Assembly: GCA_034419075.1 (NCBI GenBank)
Contig: DAOULR010000004.1
Coordinates: 45,464 to 109,463 of the forward strand
Direction: 5' to 3'
Source: E44-bin88 sp034419075
Lineage (GTDB): Bacteria > Chloroflexota > Dehalococcoidia > Dehalococcoidales > BS750m-G39
DNA: 64,000 nt
The position numbers and the translations under genes are program-made. A model generated the notes under the pieces. That model ran no database searches. It was given only the letters and a program-made list of their open reading frames with translations, and had not been told where the DNA came from. Below, one piece after another: positions 16,557 through 27,989 of this stretch (position 1 is the stretch's first letter; the number at the start of each line of letters is the position of its first letter).

Positions 16557-17372
16557 TTAAATGCCAAGCCCCTTTTCGAAATCCATATAAGATTTCTTGC
16601 GGTTATAGAGTTCTTCTACCTTATCCAATTCAATAGGTTTCACGTAATCTCTAATTTCGTGAAAAGTCCCTGAGAGCAAATTCTCAGCCTTTTTGAGGTC
16701 TGCCTCGGATGCCACGATAAAAATACGGCTGTTCCATAAATCAAAAGCGTGTTTCAGTTTCGCTAATGCGTGATAAATATCCCCGCCAACTTGAACCTCA
16801 AAGACGTATGTAGGTACAGAATTTGTTACTCTTCTCCAGACGACGTCTAGTTTTCCTATATCAAATTGGTATTCTTGTTCGGCAATAAAGTTTTGGAGTT
16901 TACCGATTTCAATTAATTTTTGTTTAACTTGCTGGTGTAAAGATAAGGCTTGTTCAGCGCTGGGCGTTGGAGCTGGTTGGAGTTGCGAAACCATCTGTTG
17001 TGCAAATTCTGGCTCTAGCGAATGAAAGCCCATCCCAGCCTTAAGTTTTAAGGCATCGGAGGTTACTTGCTGCGTATTCCATGCATTAGGCGGGAGGCAA
17101 TAACCCACGTTAAATTCGAAACGTAGCGGCCATTTTACGTTTCCCTCAGAAATTTCTTGGGGCCAAAGTGGTCTATCTTGCCGAAATTTGGCTTGAACGG
17201 TGCCGTATCCAATCAGTCCACTAATGGGCTTTGTGACGTAGAATAGTACTAAGTCATTCTCGGCAAGACCATTCCACCAATGTTTTTGCCTTGTGGTTAG
17301 GCCCCAAATACCTCCTTGCTCCAAAGCAATTTCCCAATTTTCAGGAGGGCCCACAGCTAGCCAGTAATTCAT
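16557..17372 (-). CDS. EVE-domain protein fused to a PD-(D/E)XK-like domain
   Basis: 271 residues. The first ~130 form an EVE (PUA-like) domain: it starts MNYWLAVGPPENWEIAL, then GIWGLTTRQKHWWNGL and NDLVLFYVTKPISGLIGYG, the base-flipping fold that recognises modified cytosine. A Pro/Ala linker (about 130-140) leads to a second domain with D176 in KLDVVW and E192-V-Q194 in YVFEVQ, followed by a helix and the strand RIFIVAS. This is the order expected of a PD-(D/E)XK nuclease with Q replacing the usual K. Likely a modification-dependent restriction enzyme. AT-richer than neighbours; it ends 3 bp from the secA start side. Confidence 0.72.
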   Translation of the reverse strand: MNYWLAVGPPENWEIALEQGGIWGLTTRQKHWWNGLAENDLVLFYVTKPISGLIGYGTVQAKFRQDRPLWPQEISEGNVKWPLRFEFNVGYCLPPNAWNTQQVTSDALKLKAGMGFHSLEPEFAQQMVSQLQPAPTPSAEQALSLHQQVKQKLIEIGKLQNFIAEQEYQFDIGKLDVVWRRVTNSVPTYVFEVQVGGDIYHALAKLKHAFDLWNSRIFIVASEADLKKAENLLSGTFHEIRDYVKPIELDKVEELYNRKKSYMDFEKGLGI

Positions 17373-17375
17373 TCC

Positions 17376-20034
<2,659 letters not shown>

Positions 20035-20042
<8 letters not shown>

Positions 20043-20265
20043 TTTCTTCTTCCCCGATTAACCTTCTGGCCTCCTCGGCTTTCGATTCGCTGACCATGAC
20101 CTTATACTCCCCCATCCCGTCCACCGTGAATACGTGCACGGAGGGCGCGGCATGGGATTTGAGGATGGAGGGTATGCCGTTAGCCTCCAGCAGGCTCTTG
20201 ATGATGAGGGCATCGGCTTCGCCGAGAGCCTTATATACTTCCACTAGTTTTAGCTGTTTGCCCAT
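20035..20265 (-). CDS. DUF2007-type putative signal-transducing protein
   Basis: 76 residues from ATG 20265; a TTG five codons earlier (20280) is also possible. It has the DUF2007 pattern: a helix with EADALIIKSLLEANGIPS then a beta hairpin and VMVSESKAEEARRLI at the C-terminus. These small alpha/beta proteins are thought to bind a ligand or partner; function unproven. It lies between prs and secA; the TTG start would overlap prs by a few bases and its own stop overlaps the secA start. Confidence 0.8.
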
Positions 20266-20272
20266 ATTGTCT

Positions 20273-21211
20273 CTATTCAAACATAGCCCCGATAGATAGC
20301 CCGGTATGGATGCGGTGGATGGCTTCGCCCAGCAGCGGGGCTATGGGCAGGACGGTAATCTTATCCAGCTTCTTTTTGCCGCCAATGGGGACGGTGTCGG
20401 TGACCACCACCTCTTTGATGGGGGCGTCGGCTATCTTTTGTACCGCCGAGCCGGAGAATATGGGGTGGGTGCAACAGGCGTATGTCTCCTTGACGCCGCG
20501 CTTTTCCAGCGCCTTAACCACGCTTATCAAAGAGCCAGCGGTGTCTATCTCGTCGTCCACGGTGAGGGCCACCTTGCCGGATACCTCACCGATGACGTTC
20601 ATCGTTTCCGCCTCATCAAGGTTGCCTATCCGCCTCTTTTCCATGATGGCCAGGGAGGCATCAAGTGCGGCGGCCAGGTCCCGCGCCCGCTTGGTGATGC
20701 CGATATCGGTGGCGACTACCACCAGGTCTTTGAGATTCTTGGCCTTGAAGTAGTTGACGAAGAGCTTAAGGGCGGTGAGCTCGTCGACGGGTATGTTGAA
20801 GAAACCCTGAATCTGGGCGGCGTGCAGGTCCACCGTAAGCAGGCGGTTGGCGCCGGCCACAGTGAGCAAATCGGCCACCAGTCGGGCCGTTATGGGTACG
20901 CGGGGCTGGTCTTTCTTGTCGGTGCGCCCGTAGCCGTAGTGCGGGACAACGGCGGTGATACGCCCCGCCGAGGCTCGCTTCAGGGCGTCGAGCATGATGA
21001 GCAGCTCTACCAGGTTGTTGTTTACCGGCGAGCAGAGAGGCTGGATAACGAAGGTGTCCCGCTGGCGGACGTTTTCCAGGATGCGGACGAATATATTCTC
21101 GTTCTTGAAGGTGAAAACCTCGCATTTTCCCAGTGGTATCTTGAGATATTCCGCCACCGCTTTGGCCAGGGTAGGGTGGGCATTACCGGTGAATACCTTT
21201 AGCTCATCCAT
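20273..21211 (-). CDS. prs: Ribose-phosphate pyrophosphokinase
   Basis: 312 residues, normal length. It makes PRPP from ribose 5-phosphate and ATP. Visible motifs: FVIQPLCSPVNNNLVELLIMLDAL, the Mg-ATP site VVPHYGYGRTDKK, the flexible catalytic loop near KRRIG, and the PRPP-binding TVDDEIDTAGS (pyrophosphate loop with its two Asp). ATG start with GAGAGGAGAC upstream. The next two genes on the strand are a DUF2007 gene and secA, with almost no spacing, so a three-gene transcript is likely. It has an extended -10 promoter of its own. Confidence 0.95.
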   Translation of the reverse strand: MDELKVFTGNAHPTLAKAVAEYLKIPLGKCEVFTFKNENIFVRILENVRQRDTFVIQPLCSPVNNNLVELLIMLDALKRASAGRITAVVPHYGYGRTDKKDQPRVPITARLVADLLTVAGANRLLTVDLHAAQIQGFFNIPVDELTALKLFVNYFKAKNLKDLVVVATDIGITKRARDLAAALDASLAIMEKRRIGNLDEAETMNVIGEVSGKVALTVDDEIDTAGSLISVVKALEKRGVKETYACCTHPIFSGSAVQKIADAPIKEVVVTDTVPIGGKKKLDKITVLPIAPLLGEAIHRIHTGLSIGAMFE

Positions 21212-21245
21212 ACTCGTTGTCTCCTCTCGAATACGGCTTTAACTC

Positions 21246-21254
21246 ATTATAGCA
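21246..21254 (-). promoter_or_regulatory. Extended -10 promoter for prs
   Basis: Minus-strand TGC-TATAAT (21254-21246), about 35 bp before the prs ATG. There is no good -35 hexamer; the TGn extension would compensate. The same TGC-TATAAT word recurs upstream of collagen-like genes. Confidence 0.55.
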
Positions 21255-21283
21255 CTATTGTTTATCTGGCTCATCCCCTTTTT

Positions 21284-21533
21284 GGCCCCACCCCTTGTTT
21301 GGCGAATGTGTGATTTTCCTACCCAACCTCCCCACTCTGTCGGCGTACGTTGTTCTGACCCGCCCTGCCCACCCAACAGAAGTCTTTCTAAGAGGGGGCA
21401 AAGCCCCCTCTTAAACTCCCCCAAGGTAAAGAAGCTATGAACGTGACCCTTGAAGGGGGATATCTAAGGGGCACCACCCTTGTAGGGTGGGTATTGGGTG
21501 GGAAAGAAAGACGTACGCTAAACAGGGGGTAGC
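21284..21533. repeat. Intergenic GC-rich palindromic repeat, copy 1 (composite)
   Basis: A 328-bp gene-free stretch between prs and glyA. It contains a palindrome AGAGGGGGCAAAGCCCCCTC (about 21391-21410), and, in its second half, an inverted copy of the module seen at 22853 and 50700 (compare AAGGGTGGTGCCCC and CACCCAATACCCACCC with their reverse complements here). It seems to be a compound of two elements in opposite orientation. No coding capacity was found. Confidence 0.75.
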
Positions 21534-21539
21534 GCTTCC

Positions 21540-22784
21540 TTAATCATCAATGCCGGGCACGGGGAAGCGGGCGCACATCTCGGCGACTTCTTGTGCCGCC
21601 TTTTTCTGCACACCAGCATCGTCGATGTGGCTGATTACATCAATAACCAGCGCGGCAATCTTTTTCATTTCTTCTTTGCCGAAACCGCGCGTGGTCACGG
21701 CGGGGGTGCCTAAGCGTATGCCGCCGGTGATGCGGGGCGGGTTGGGGTCGAAGGGGACGGTGTTGCGGTTGACCACGATGCCCACTTTGCCTAAAGCTTC
21801 CTCAGCCTGCTTACCGGTGACGCCCGTTTCGGCCAGGTCGACCAGCACCATGTGGTTATCGGTGCCGCCCGAGACGAGGCGCAGGCCGTTCTGTTGCAGC
21901 CCCGCCGCCAGCGCTTTAGCGTTATCCAGCACCGCCCGCTGGTAGTCGGTAAAGGCGGGCTGCATCGCCTCGTGGAAGCAGACCGCCTTGGCGGCGATAA
22001 CCTGCATCAGGGGGCCACCCTGCATGCGGGGGAAAACGCCGTCGTCAACAGCCGCGGCGTAGTCTTTCCAGGAGAGGATAAAGCCACTCCTCGGCCCGCG
22101 CAGCGTCTTGTGAGTCGTCGAGGTGACGACCTCGGCATAGGGGATGGGGGTGGGGTGTAGGCCCACCGCCACCAGCCCCGCGATGTGGGCCATATCCACC
22201 ATCAGCTTTGCCCCCACCGAGTCGGCGATGTTCCGTAAGCGCTCGAAATCTATAATCCGTGGGTAGGCGCTGGCTCCAGCCACAATCAGCTTGGGCTTGT
22301 GCTTTTTGGCCAGTTTTTCAATCTCTGGGTAGTCCATCCGCTCCGTTTCGCGGTTGACACCGTAGTGGATGAATTTATAGTCCTTGCCCGAAAAGCTGAC
22401 CCTGTCGCCGTGGGTGAGGTGGCCGCCGTGGGCCAGGCTCATGCCCATGACGGTGTCGCCGTGCTCCAGCAGGGCGTAGTAGGCCGCCATATTGGCTTGA
22501 GAGCCGCTGTGGGGCTGGACGTTGGCGTGGTCGGCGCGGAACAATTCTTTAGCCCGCTCGGTGGCCAGTTTTTCCAGGAGGTCCATATTTTCGCAGCCAC
22601 CGTAGTAACGCTGGCTGGGGTAGCCTTCAGCGTATTTGTTGGTCAGGAAGGTGCCTTCGGCCTGCATGACCGCACGGCTGGCGTAGTTTTCCGAGGCGAT
22701 GAGGTTGATGGTCTCTTTCTGGCGTTTGCCTTCAAGGGCGATGACACGGCTGATTTCGGGGTCGACTTTGCCTAAAGAATCCAT
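21540..22784 (-). CDS. glyA: Serine hydroxymethyltransferase
   Basis: 414 residues from ATG 22784, chosen over a longer frame because AGAGGAGAAGCC precedes it. It interconverts serine and glycine with tetrahydrofolate. Motifs: NLIASENYAS (about 24-33), YAEGYPSQRYYGG, and the PLP lysine in TSTTHKTLRGPRSGF (about residue 227). Dimer and C-terminal domains are intact. It is monocistronic, with its own consensus promoter, and is bracketed by two repeat elements. Confidence 0.96.
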   Translation of the reverse strand: MDSLGKVDPEISRVIALEGKRQKETINLIASENYASRAVMQAEGTFLTNKYAEGYPSQRYYGGCENMDLLEKLATERAKELFRADHANVQPHSGSQANMAAYYALLEHGDTVMGMSLAHGGHLTHGDRVSFSGKDYKFIHYGVNRETERMDYPEIEKLAKKHKPKLIVAGASAYPRIIDFERLRNIADSVGAKLMVDMAHIAGLVAVGLHPTPIPYAEVVTSTTHKTLRGPRSGFILSWKDYAAAVDDGVFPRMQGGPLMQVIAAKAVCFHEAMQPAFTDYQRAVLDNAKALAAGLQQNGLRLVSGGTDNHMVLVDLAETGVTGKQAEEALGKVGIVVNRNTVPFDPNPPRITGGIRLGTPAVTTRGFGKEEMKKIAALVIDVISHIDDAGVQKKAAQEVAEMCARFPVPGIDD

Positions 22785-22809
22785 GGCTTCTCCTCTTCTG
22801 CTTTGATAA

Positions 22810-22838
22810 AGTCTACAACTGCGGTTAGTTAGTGTCAA
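22810..22838 (-). promoter_or_regulatory. Promoter for glyA
   Basis: Minus-strand TTGACA (22838-22833), 17-bp spacer, TAGACT (22815-22810), 26 bp before the glyA start. Confidence 0.7.
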
Positions 22839-22852
22839 CAAATAATTATAGC

Positions 22853-22957
22853 CCCACCCCCACCTTGTTTAGCATACGTATTATCTTCCCACCCAATACC
22901 CACCCTATAAGGGGGTGTGCCCCTTATATATCCTCCTTAGAGTTGCCCCACCTATTC
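22853..22957. repeat. Intergenic GC-rich repeat, copy 2 (module A)
   Basis: Begins CACCTTGTTTAGCATACGTA (from about 22861), then CCACCCAATACCCACCC and a hairpin-like ATAAGGGGGTGTGCCCCTTATA. Almost the same order is found at 50700-50800 and, inverted, at 21440-21530. It fills most of the gap between glyA and the lipoprotein gene. Confidence 0.75.
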
Positions 22958-22974
22958 CCTGATGGAGGCTGTAG

Positions 22975-22983
22975 TGCTATTAT
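22975..22983 (+). promoter_or_regulatory. Extended -10 promoter directly before a start codon
   Basis: TGC-TATTAT ends at 22983; the lipoprotein ATG at 22990 lies 6 nt beyond it, the normal distance to a transcription start. The message would be leaderless. The -35 region is poor. Confidence 0.5.
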
Positions 22984-22989
22984 ATGGGT

Positions 22990-23355
22990 ATGAGTCACCG
23001 AAGAGGCAATAAAATAGTCCTTTTGGCAAGCACCCTGATAATAGTGTGTCTTTTTATGCCCGCCTTATTCATCTCATGCGAACCAGGCGGTGAACCTATA
23101 ATTGAGAACCAGACCAGTCAAGATGTTAACATTTACATAATAGATGTTCTTAGTGATGGCACTTTGGGAGAAGCAATAGATTACGGAGTCATTTTAGCCC
23201 ATAGTACCAAGCAGATAGCTAGTATCATCTTTATAAAACCCGAATGGGTGTATAGAATTCAAGCAAAAGATCCATCAGGTAAAGTCGTGTTTTCGCATGA
23301 TTACAATTATTATGACCTCGAAGAGATATCTTGGAGGATAACGATACCGCCATAG
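22990..23355 (+). CDS. Small predicted lipoprotein
   Basis: 121 residues if started at ATG 22990 (22984 is two codons upstream in frame). A basic N-terminus, a hydrophobic stretch and a lipobox-like LFISC give a lipoprotein signal with Cys at about residue 30. The mature part is beta-rich, ending in WRITIPP. No known family recognised; it may resemble small extracellular domains that contact other surface proteins. Codon use is AT-richer than the neighbours. No ribosome site is present; see the promoter entry at 22975. Confidence 0.65.
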   Translation: MSHRRGNKIVLLASTLIIVCLFMPALFISCEPGGEPIIENQTSQDVNIYIIDVLSDGTLGEAIDYGVILAHSTKQIASIIFIKPEWVYRIQAKDPSGKVVFSHDYNYYDLEEISWRITIPP

Positions 23356-23421
23356 GCTCTGTCCCCCCAGTGAAAAGTTTGCCAGCCGAAGGCCGCTCCC
23401 GCCCCAAAATTTTCAATTGAC

Positions 23422-23450
23422 TTGACATATTGCCCGTGCTATCATAATTA
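23422..23450 (+). promoter_or_regulatory. Promoter directly upstream of the uracil-DNA glycosylase
   Basis: TTGACA (23422-23427), 17-bp spacer, TAATTA (23445-23450); CATAAT at 23443 is an alternative -10. The start codons GTG 23459 and ATG 23465 are only 8 and 14 nt beyond, so the 5' leader is nil or a few bases. Confidence 0.65.
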
Positions 23451-23458
23451 AAAGGCTG

Positions 23459-24058
23459 GTGAGTATGTCGGCTCTCAGTGAGCTAAATAAAGAGATTGCG
23501 CTTTGCCAGCAGTGTGAAATAGCTAAATATCGAAATAGGGTGGTGCCTGGAGAAGGGGCGGAGGCTGCCGATATCATGTTTATTGGTGAGGCGCCTGGCT
23601 GGCACGAAGACCAGCAGGGGCGACCTTTCGTGGGGCCGGCGGGGAAATACCTCGACGAACTGCTAGCAACCATCGGACTGAAGCGGGCACAGGTTTACAT
23701 CGCCAACGTGATAAAGTGCCGTCCTCAGGGGAACCGAGACCCCTTGCCCATGGAAATCCAGAATTGCCGCTTATGGCTGGAACGCCAGATTGAGATTATC
23801 AGTCCCAGGATGATTGTCACCTTAGGGCGTTACTCCATGGCCATGTTCTTCCCCGGCAAGAGCATCAGCAAGATTCACGGCACCGTGCAGAAGCGGGATG
23901 ACGTGCTCTATTACGCCATGTATCACCCCGCGGCGGCCTTACATCAAGGCAGCCTGCGCCAGGAGATAGAGACGGATATGCTCAAGATACCGACACTGCT
24001 CAAACAGTCAGAGACAATTAAGGAGGAAAAACCACCAGAGCAGTTAACCATGTTCTAG
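23459..24058 (+). CDS. Uracil-DNA glycosylase, family 4 (iron-sulfur)
   Basis: 199 residues from GTG 23459; ATG 23465 is an equally possible start. It removes uracil from DNA. The four cluster cysteines are visible: C16 and C19 (CQQC), C87 (KCRPQGNRDP) and C103 (NCRLWL), for a 4Fe-4S cluster. The active site motif GEAPGWHEDQQGRPFVGPAG lies at about residues 43-62, and the second, MYHPAAALH, near residue 160. The 3' end ends 11 bp before RNase J. It probably forms a repair/RNA operon with the downstream gene. Confidence 0.93.
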   Translation: MSMSALSELNKEIALCQQCEIAKYRNRVVPGEGAEAADIMFIGEAPGWHEDQQGRPFVGPAGKYLDELLATIGLKRAQVYIANVIKCRPQGNRDPLPMEIQNCRLWLERQIEIISPRMIVTLGRYSMAMFFPGKSISKIHGTVQKRDDVLYYAMYHPAAALHQGSLRQEIETDMLKIPTLLKQSETIKEEKPPEQLTMF

Positions 24059-24069
24059 GTGAAACCAAG

Positions 24070-25746
24070 TTGAGAAAACCAAAAAACAGAAACCAATCAA
24101 AACTTAAGATAATCCCCTTGGGGGGGTTATCCGAAATCGGCAAGAACATGATGGCGTTGGAATACGAAAACGACATCATGATTATCGATGCCGGTCTTAT
24201 GTTCCCCGGGGAGGAAATGCTGGGCATCGACCTGGTAATCCCCGACATCAGCTACTTGCTGGAGAATAAGGAGAAGGTGCGGGGTATCGTTATTACCCAC
24301 GGCCATGAAGACCATATCGGCGCCTTGCCCTATCTCCTGCCCCAGCTTAATGTGCCCGTCTATTCCACCAAGCTACCCCACGGCTTAATCTCGGTGAAGC
24401 TCAAGGAGAGAAAGGCGCTGGAGGGGGCCAAGCTCAAGGCGGTGGACTACAACCAGCCGATATCGCTGGGCAGATTTAATGTGGAGTTATTCCCGGTCTG
24501 CCACAGCATACCCGACGCCGCCGGGCTGATTATACATACCCCGATAGGCACCATCGTCCACAGCGGTGATTTTAAGCTGGACTATACCCCGGTTCACGGC
24601 AAACCCACCGACCTTTCCCGGCTGGCGCGACTGGGGGCGCAGGGAGTGTTATTGCTCATGGCCGATTCCACCTACTCCGAGCTGCCCGGTTATACCCCGT
24701 CGGAGAGAGTGGTGGGGGAGACGCTGGACAGGGTGATGGCCGAGGCGCCGGGGAGGGTGATTGTGACCACCTTCTCCTCGCTGGTATCGCGCATCCAGCA
24801 GGTCATTGACGCCGCCGCAAAACACAATAGACGGGTCTTCGTCGTCGGGCGCAGCATGACTGATATCGTCAAGATGACGCTGGAGCTGGGTTACCTCAAG
24901 GCGCCCAACGGCATACTGGCTAATATAGACGATCTTAAAAAGATGCCGCGCAATAGAGTGGTCCTGGTGACCACGGGCAGCCAGGGCGAGCCGACCTCGG
25001 CGCTGGTGCGCATCGCCAATAGAGACCACCGCCACGTCCATATCCTCAAAGGGGACACCGTAGTCCTCTCGGCGACGGCGGTGCCGGGCAACGAGGCCCT
25101 GATTAACCGCACCGTGGACTCCCTGTTTAAGCAGGGGGCGCAGGTGCTCTACGATAAAGTAGCCAAGGTGCACGTGCACGGACACGGCAGCCAGGAAGAG
25201 CTGAAGCTGCTGCTTAACCTGGTGAGGCCAAGGTTCTTTATCCCCGTCCACGGCGAGTACCGCCACCTCAGCCTGCACGCTCAATTAGCCGAGTCGGTGG
25301 GTATTCCCAGGTCGAATATCTTCGTCCTCGAGGACGGCGATATCCTAGAGCTGGGACCCAGCGGGGGCAAGGTAATGGGCAAGGTCAGCTCGGGCAACGT
25401 CTATGTTGACGGCCTGAGCGTGGGCGACATCGGCAGCGTTGTTCTGCGCGACCGCAGAATGCTATCGCGGGATGGGGTGGTTATGGTGGTTATTACGGTT
25501 AACCGGCAGACGGGGAAGCTGGTAGGGCGCCCGGATATCATCTCCCGCGGCTTTGTCGAGCCTGGAGAGACTAAGGATATGATAGATAAAAGCCGCGACC
25601 TGGTGGCTAAAACCCTGGACCACAGCGGCGTGCGTCCCGCTGAGTGGGGCTATATCAATGCCAAGGTCAGGGATATATTGCATAAATACTACTACGACCA
25701 GACCAAACGCCGACCCATGATACTGCCGGTTATGGTCAAGGTGTAA
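24070..25746 (+). CDS. rnj: Ribonuclease J
   Basis: 558 residues, TTG start at 24070. Beta-CASP metallo-beta-lactamase RNase for mRNA decay and rRNA maturation. The first metal motif is THGHEDHIGALPYLL (about residues 76-90), with CHSIPDAAGLII, HSGDFKLDY, ADSTYSELPGYTPSE and a beta-CASP block with TTGSQGEPTSAL and VHGHGSQEELK; PVHGEYRHL completes the metal site. Full length. It lies 2 bp upstream of the ftsK-type gene. Confidence 0.95.
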   Translation: MRKPKNRNQSKLKIIPLGGLSEIGKNMMALEYENDIMIIDAGLMFPGEEMLGIDLVIPDISYLLENKEKVRGIVITHGHEDHIGALPYLLPQLNVPVYSTKLPHGLISVKLKERKALEGAKLKAVDYNQPISLGRFNVELFPVCHSIPDAAGLIIHTPIGTIVHSGDFKLDYTPVHGKPTDLSRLARLGAQGVLLLMADSTYSELPGYTPSERVVGETLDRVMAEAPGRVIVTTFSSLVSRIQQVIDAAAKHNRRVFVVGRSMTDIVKMTLELGYLKAPNGILANIDDLKKMPRNRVVLVTTGSQGEPTSALVRIANRDHRHVHILKGDTVVLSATAVPGNEALINRTVDSLFKQGAQVLYDKVAKVHVHGHGSQEELKLLLNLVRPRFFIPVHGEYRHLSLHAQLAESVGIPRSNIFVLEDGDILELGPSGGKVMGKVSSGNVYVDGLSVGDIGSVVLRDRRMLSRDGVVMVVITVNRQTGKLVGRPDIISRGFVEPGETKDMIDKSRDLVAKTLDHSGVRPAEWGYINAKVRDILHKYYYDQTKRRPMILPVMVKV

Positions 25747-25748
25747 GC

Positions 25749-27962
25749 ATGGCCAGGAAGCGAGCCACTACCAACCGCCAACCCCGCTCTCAACCCAGGT
25801 CCAAAAAGGGTTCGGGGGGCAACCGCTTTTTTCGTTTCGTCTTTTCGGCGCCGGTGCGGCGACTGATACTGACCGTCATCTTCCTGGGGCTGATTATCTG
25901 GCAGTGGACGAATATAACTAACTGGCTGGATAGCGTCTGGACGGGCACCACCGACCTCTTCGGCTGGGGGCTGCTCTTCTTCTTTCTGGCCCTGGGCTTT
26001 ATCATCGGGGTGATTTGGGGGCGGCGGGTGCTCTCCGTTATCTACCACTGGAACCAGTGGCTGGGCGCCGTCGCTTTTATCTTTGTCGTCTGGGGGATAC
26101 TGGGCTTCGCCGGGATGGGGGGCAGCTTCGGCGAGGGTATTATCGGCACCTCTGGATTCGGCGGAGTCTTCCGGCTGCTGGGGCTGACGCTTCTGGGCTT
26201 TATCCTCATCGCCCCCGGCTTTTGCTGGCGGCAGTTGAAGCGATTCCTGGGCTGGGTGGGGATACAACTGCGTAAGCGCCCTGAGCCCGAAGCGGTCTAT
26301 CCCGAGCCTTCGTCTCTCGATAGACCTTTAGAACCTCCCGTAATTACCCCGCCGCTGACCAAGCCGCCCGACGCCGAAACCACCACGCCCGTGTTGACAC
26401 CACCACCGGCGGCTGCCGCAGCGGCAGGAATGACGCCTACCCCCGGTCAGCAGGAATTGCGGCAGGTGGCCCAGGAAGTCTGGAAGAAGTACGGCGAATC
26501 TCCCTCGCTGGTTACCGTTGACGGCTGGAGACTACCGCCTATCGATATACTGGATAACATCCCCGACGTGGAGTTCGGGCAGGCGGATAACATGCAGCGG
26601 GCGCGCCTCATCGAGGAGGCCTTGGCCAGCTACGGCGTGGCCGCTAAGGTAGTGCAGATAAACGCCGGGCCGGTGGTGACCCAGTTCGGCGTCGAGCCGG
26701 GCTGGGACCGCAAGGTGAAAGAGGTCAGGGAGCGGGACAAGGACGGCAACATCAAGGTCAAGCAGGAGGAGGTTTCCAAGACCCGGGTCAAGGTGGAGCG
26801 AATTACCTCTCTCTCCAACGACCTGGCTTTAGCCCTGGCCGCCCCCAGCATCCGCATCGAAGCCCCGGTGCCGGGAAAATCACTGGTCGGCATTGAGGTG
26901 CCCAACACTATCTACGGGCTGGTGAGCCTGCGCGGGGTGGTGGAGACCAGCGTCTTCCAGAAGCTCATGCCCAAATCCAAGCTGACGCTGGCGCTGGGCA
27001 AGGGGGCGGGGGGGGAGGCAGTGGCCGCCGACCTTTCCCGGATGCCCCACCTGCTTATCGCCGGGGCGACGGGCAGCGGCAAGACCGTCTGCCTCAACTC
27101 CATTATCTGCTGCCTGCTGCTGCACTATACGCCCAACGACCTGCGCTTCATCATGATTGACCCCAAGCGGGTGGAGATGACGCCCTTCAACAGCATACCG
27201 CACCTGGCCACGCCGGTTATCGTTGATACCAACAAGGCGCTGGGCACGTTGCGCTGGCTCAATCAGGAGATGGATAAGCGCTACCAGAGGCTGGCCGCCG
27301 ACGGCGCGCGCAACATCGAGGGCTATAACAAGAGCCGCGGGGGCGATGAGAAGCTGCCCTACCTGGTGCTGGTCATCGACGAGCTGGCCGACCTGATGAT
27401 GGCCGGCTTCGACGAGGTGGAGCACGTCCTCTGCCGATTGGCCCAGCTGGCCCGCGCCACAGGGATTCACCTTATCGTGGCCACGCAGCGTCCCTCCGTG
27501 GACGTGGTCACGGGCCTAATCAAGGCCAACTTCCCCACCCGCATCAGCTTCGCCGTCACCTCCCAGGTGGACTCGCGAACGATTCTGGATATGGGGGGCG
27601 CCGAGAAGCTTTTGGGCAGGGGGGATATGCTCTATATGCCCACCGAGGCGGCCAAGCCCAAGAGACTGCAGGGCTGTTACGTCTCCGACAATGAGAGGGA
27701 GAGGCTGGTCTATTTCTGGGGCAGCCAGCAGCAGGAAGAAGCGGCGTCGCTGAAAATCGAGGAGATTAGCACCCCCTCAATGGGTAGGGGAGACTACCCG
27801 CCCGACCCGCTGCTCGAAGCCGCCCGGCAGCTGGCGCGGGAACACCAGCACATCTCCACCTCTTTCCTGCAGAGGCGGCTGCACATCGGCTATCCCCGGG
27901 CCGCCCGCATTATGGACCAGCTCGAGGAAGAGGGCTTCCGGCGGGACGAGAGCCAGGGCTAA
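25749..27962 (+). CDS. ftsK: DNA translocase FtsK/SpoIIIE
   Basis: 737 residues. About four membrane segments lie in the first 165 residues, followed by a Pro/Thr/Ala-rich linker and the alpha/beta motor domains. Walker A is GATGSGKTVCLNS (about 438-450), and Walker B is in LVLVIDELADLMM. The C-terminal winged-helix gamma domain (about 675-737) reads STSFLQRRLHIGYPRAARIMDQLEEEGF, which binds KOPS-like sites. It moves chromosomes at division. A second, partial copy of the gamma-domain end lies at 28376. Confidence 0.95.
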   Translation: MARKRATTNRQPRSQPRSKKGSGGNRFFRFVFSAPVRRLILTVIFLGLIIWQWTNITNWLDSVWTGTTDLFGWGLLFFFLALGFIIGVIWGRRVLSVIYHWNQWLGAVAFIFVVWGILGFAGMGGSFGEGIIGTSGFGGVFRLLGLTLLGFILIAPGFCWRQLKRFLGWVGIQLRKRPEPEAVYPEPSSLDRPLEPPVITPPLTKPPDAETTTPVLTPPPAAAAAAGMTPTPGQQELRQVAQEVWKKYGESPSLVTVDGWRLPPIDILDNIPDVEFGQADNMQRARLIEEALASYGVAAKVVQINAGPVVTQFGVEPGWDRKVKEVRERDKDGNIKVKQEEVSKTRVKVERITSLSNDLALALAAPSIRIEAPVPGKSLVGIEVPNTIYGLVSLRGVVETSVFQKLMPKSKLTLALGKGAGGEAVAADLSRMPHLLIAGATGSGKTVCLNSIICCLLLHYTPNDLRFIMIDPKRVEMTPFNSIPHLATPVIVDTNKALGTLRWLNQEMDKRYQRLAADGARNIEGYNKSRGGDEKLPYLVLVIDELADLMMAGFDEVEHVLCRLAQLARATGIHLIVATQRPSVDVVTGLIKANFPTRISFAVTSQVDSRTILDMGGAEKLLGRGDMLYMPTEAAKPKRLQGCYVSDNERERLVYFWGSQQQEEAASLKIEEISTPSMGRGDYPPDPLLEAARQLAREHQHISTSFLQRRLHIGYPRAARIMDQLEEEGFRRDESQG

Positions 27963-27989
27963 GGCAGAGAATTCAAGGGGGGATGGGCC

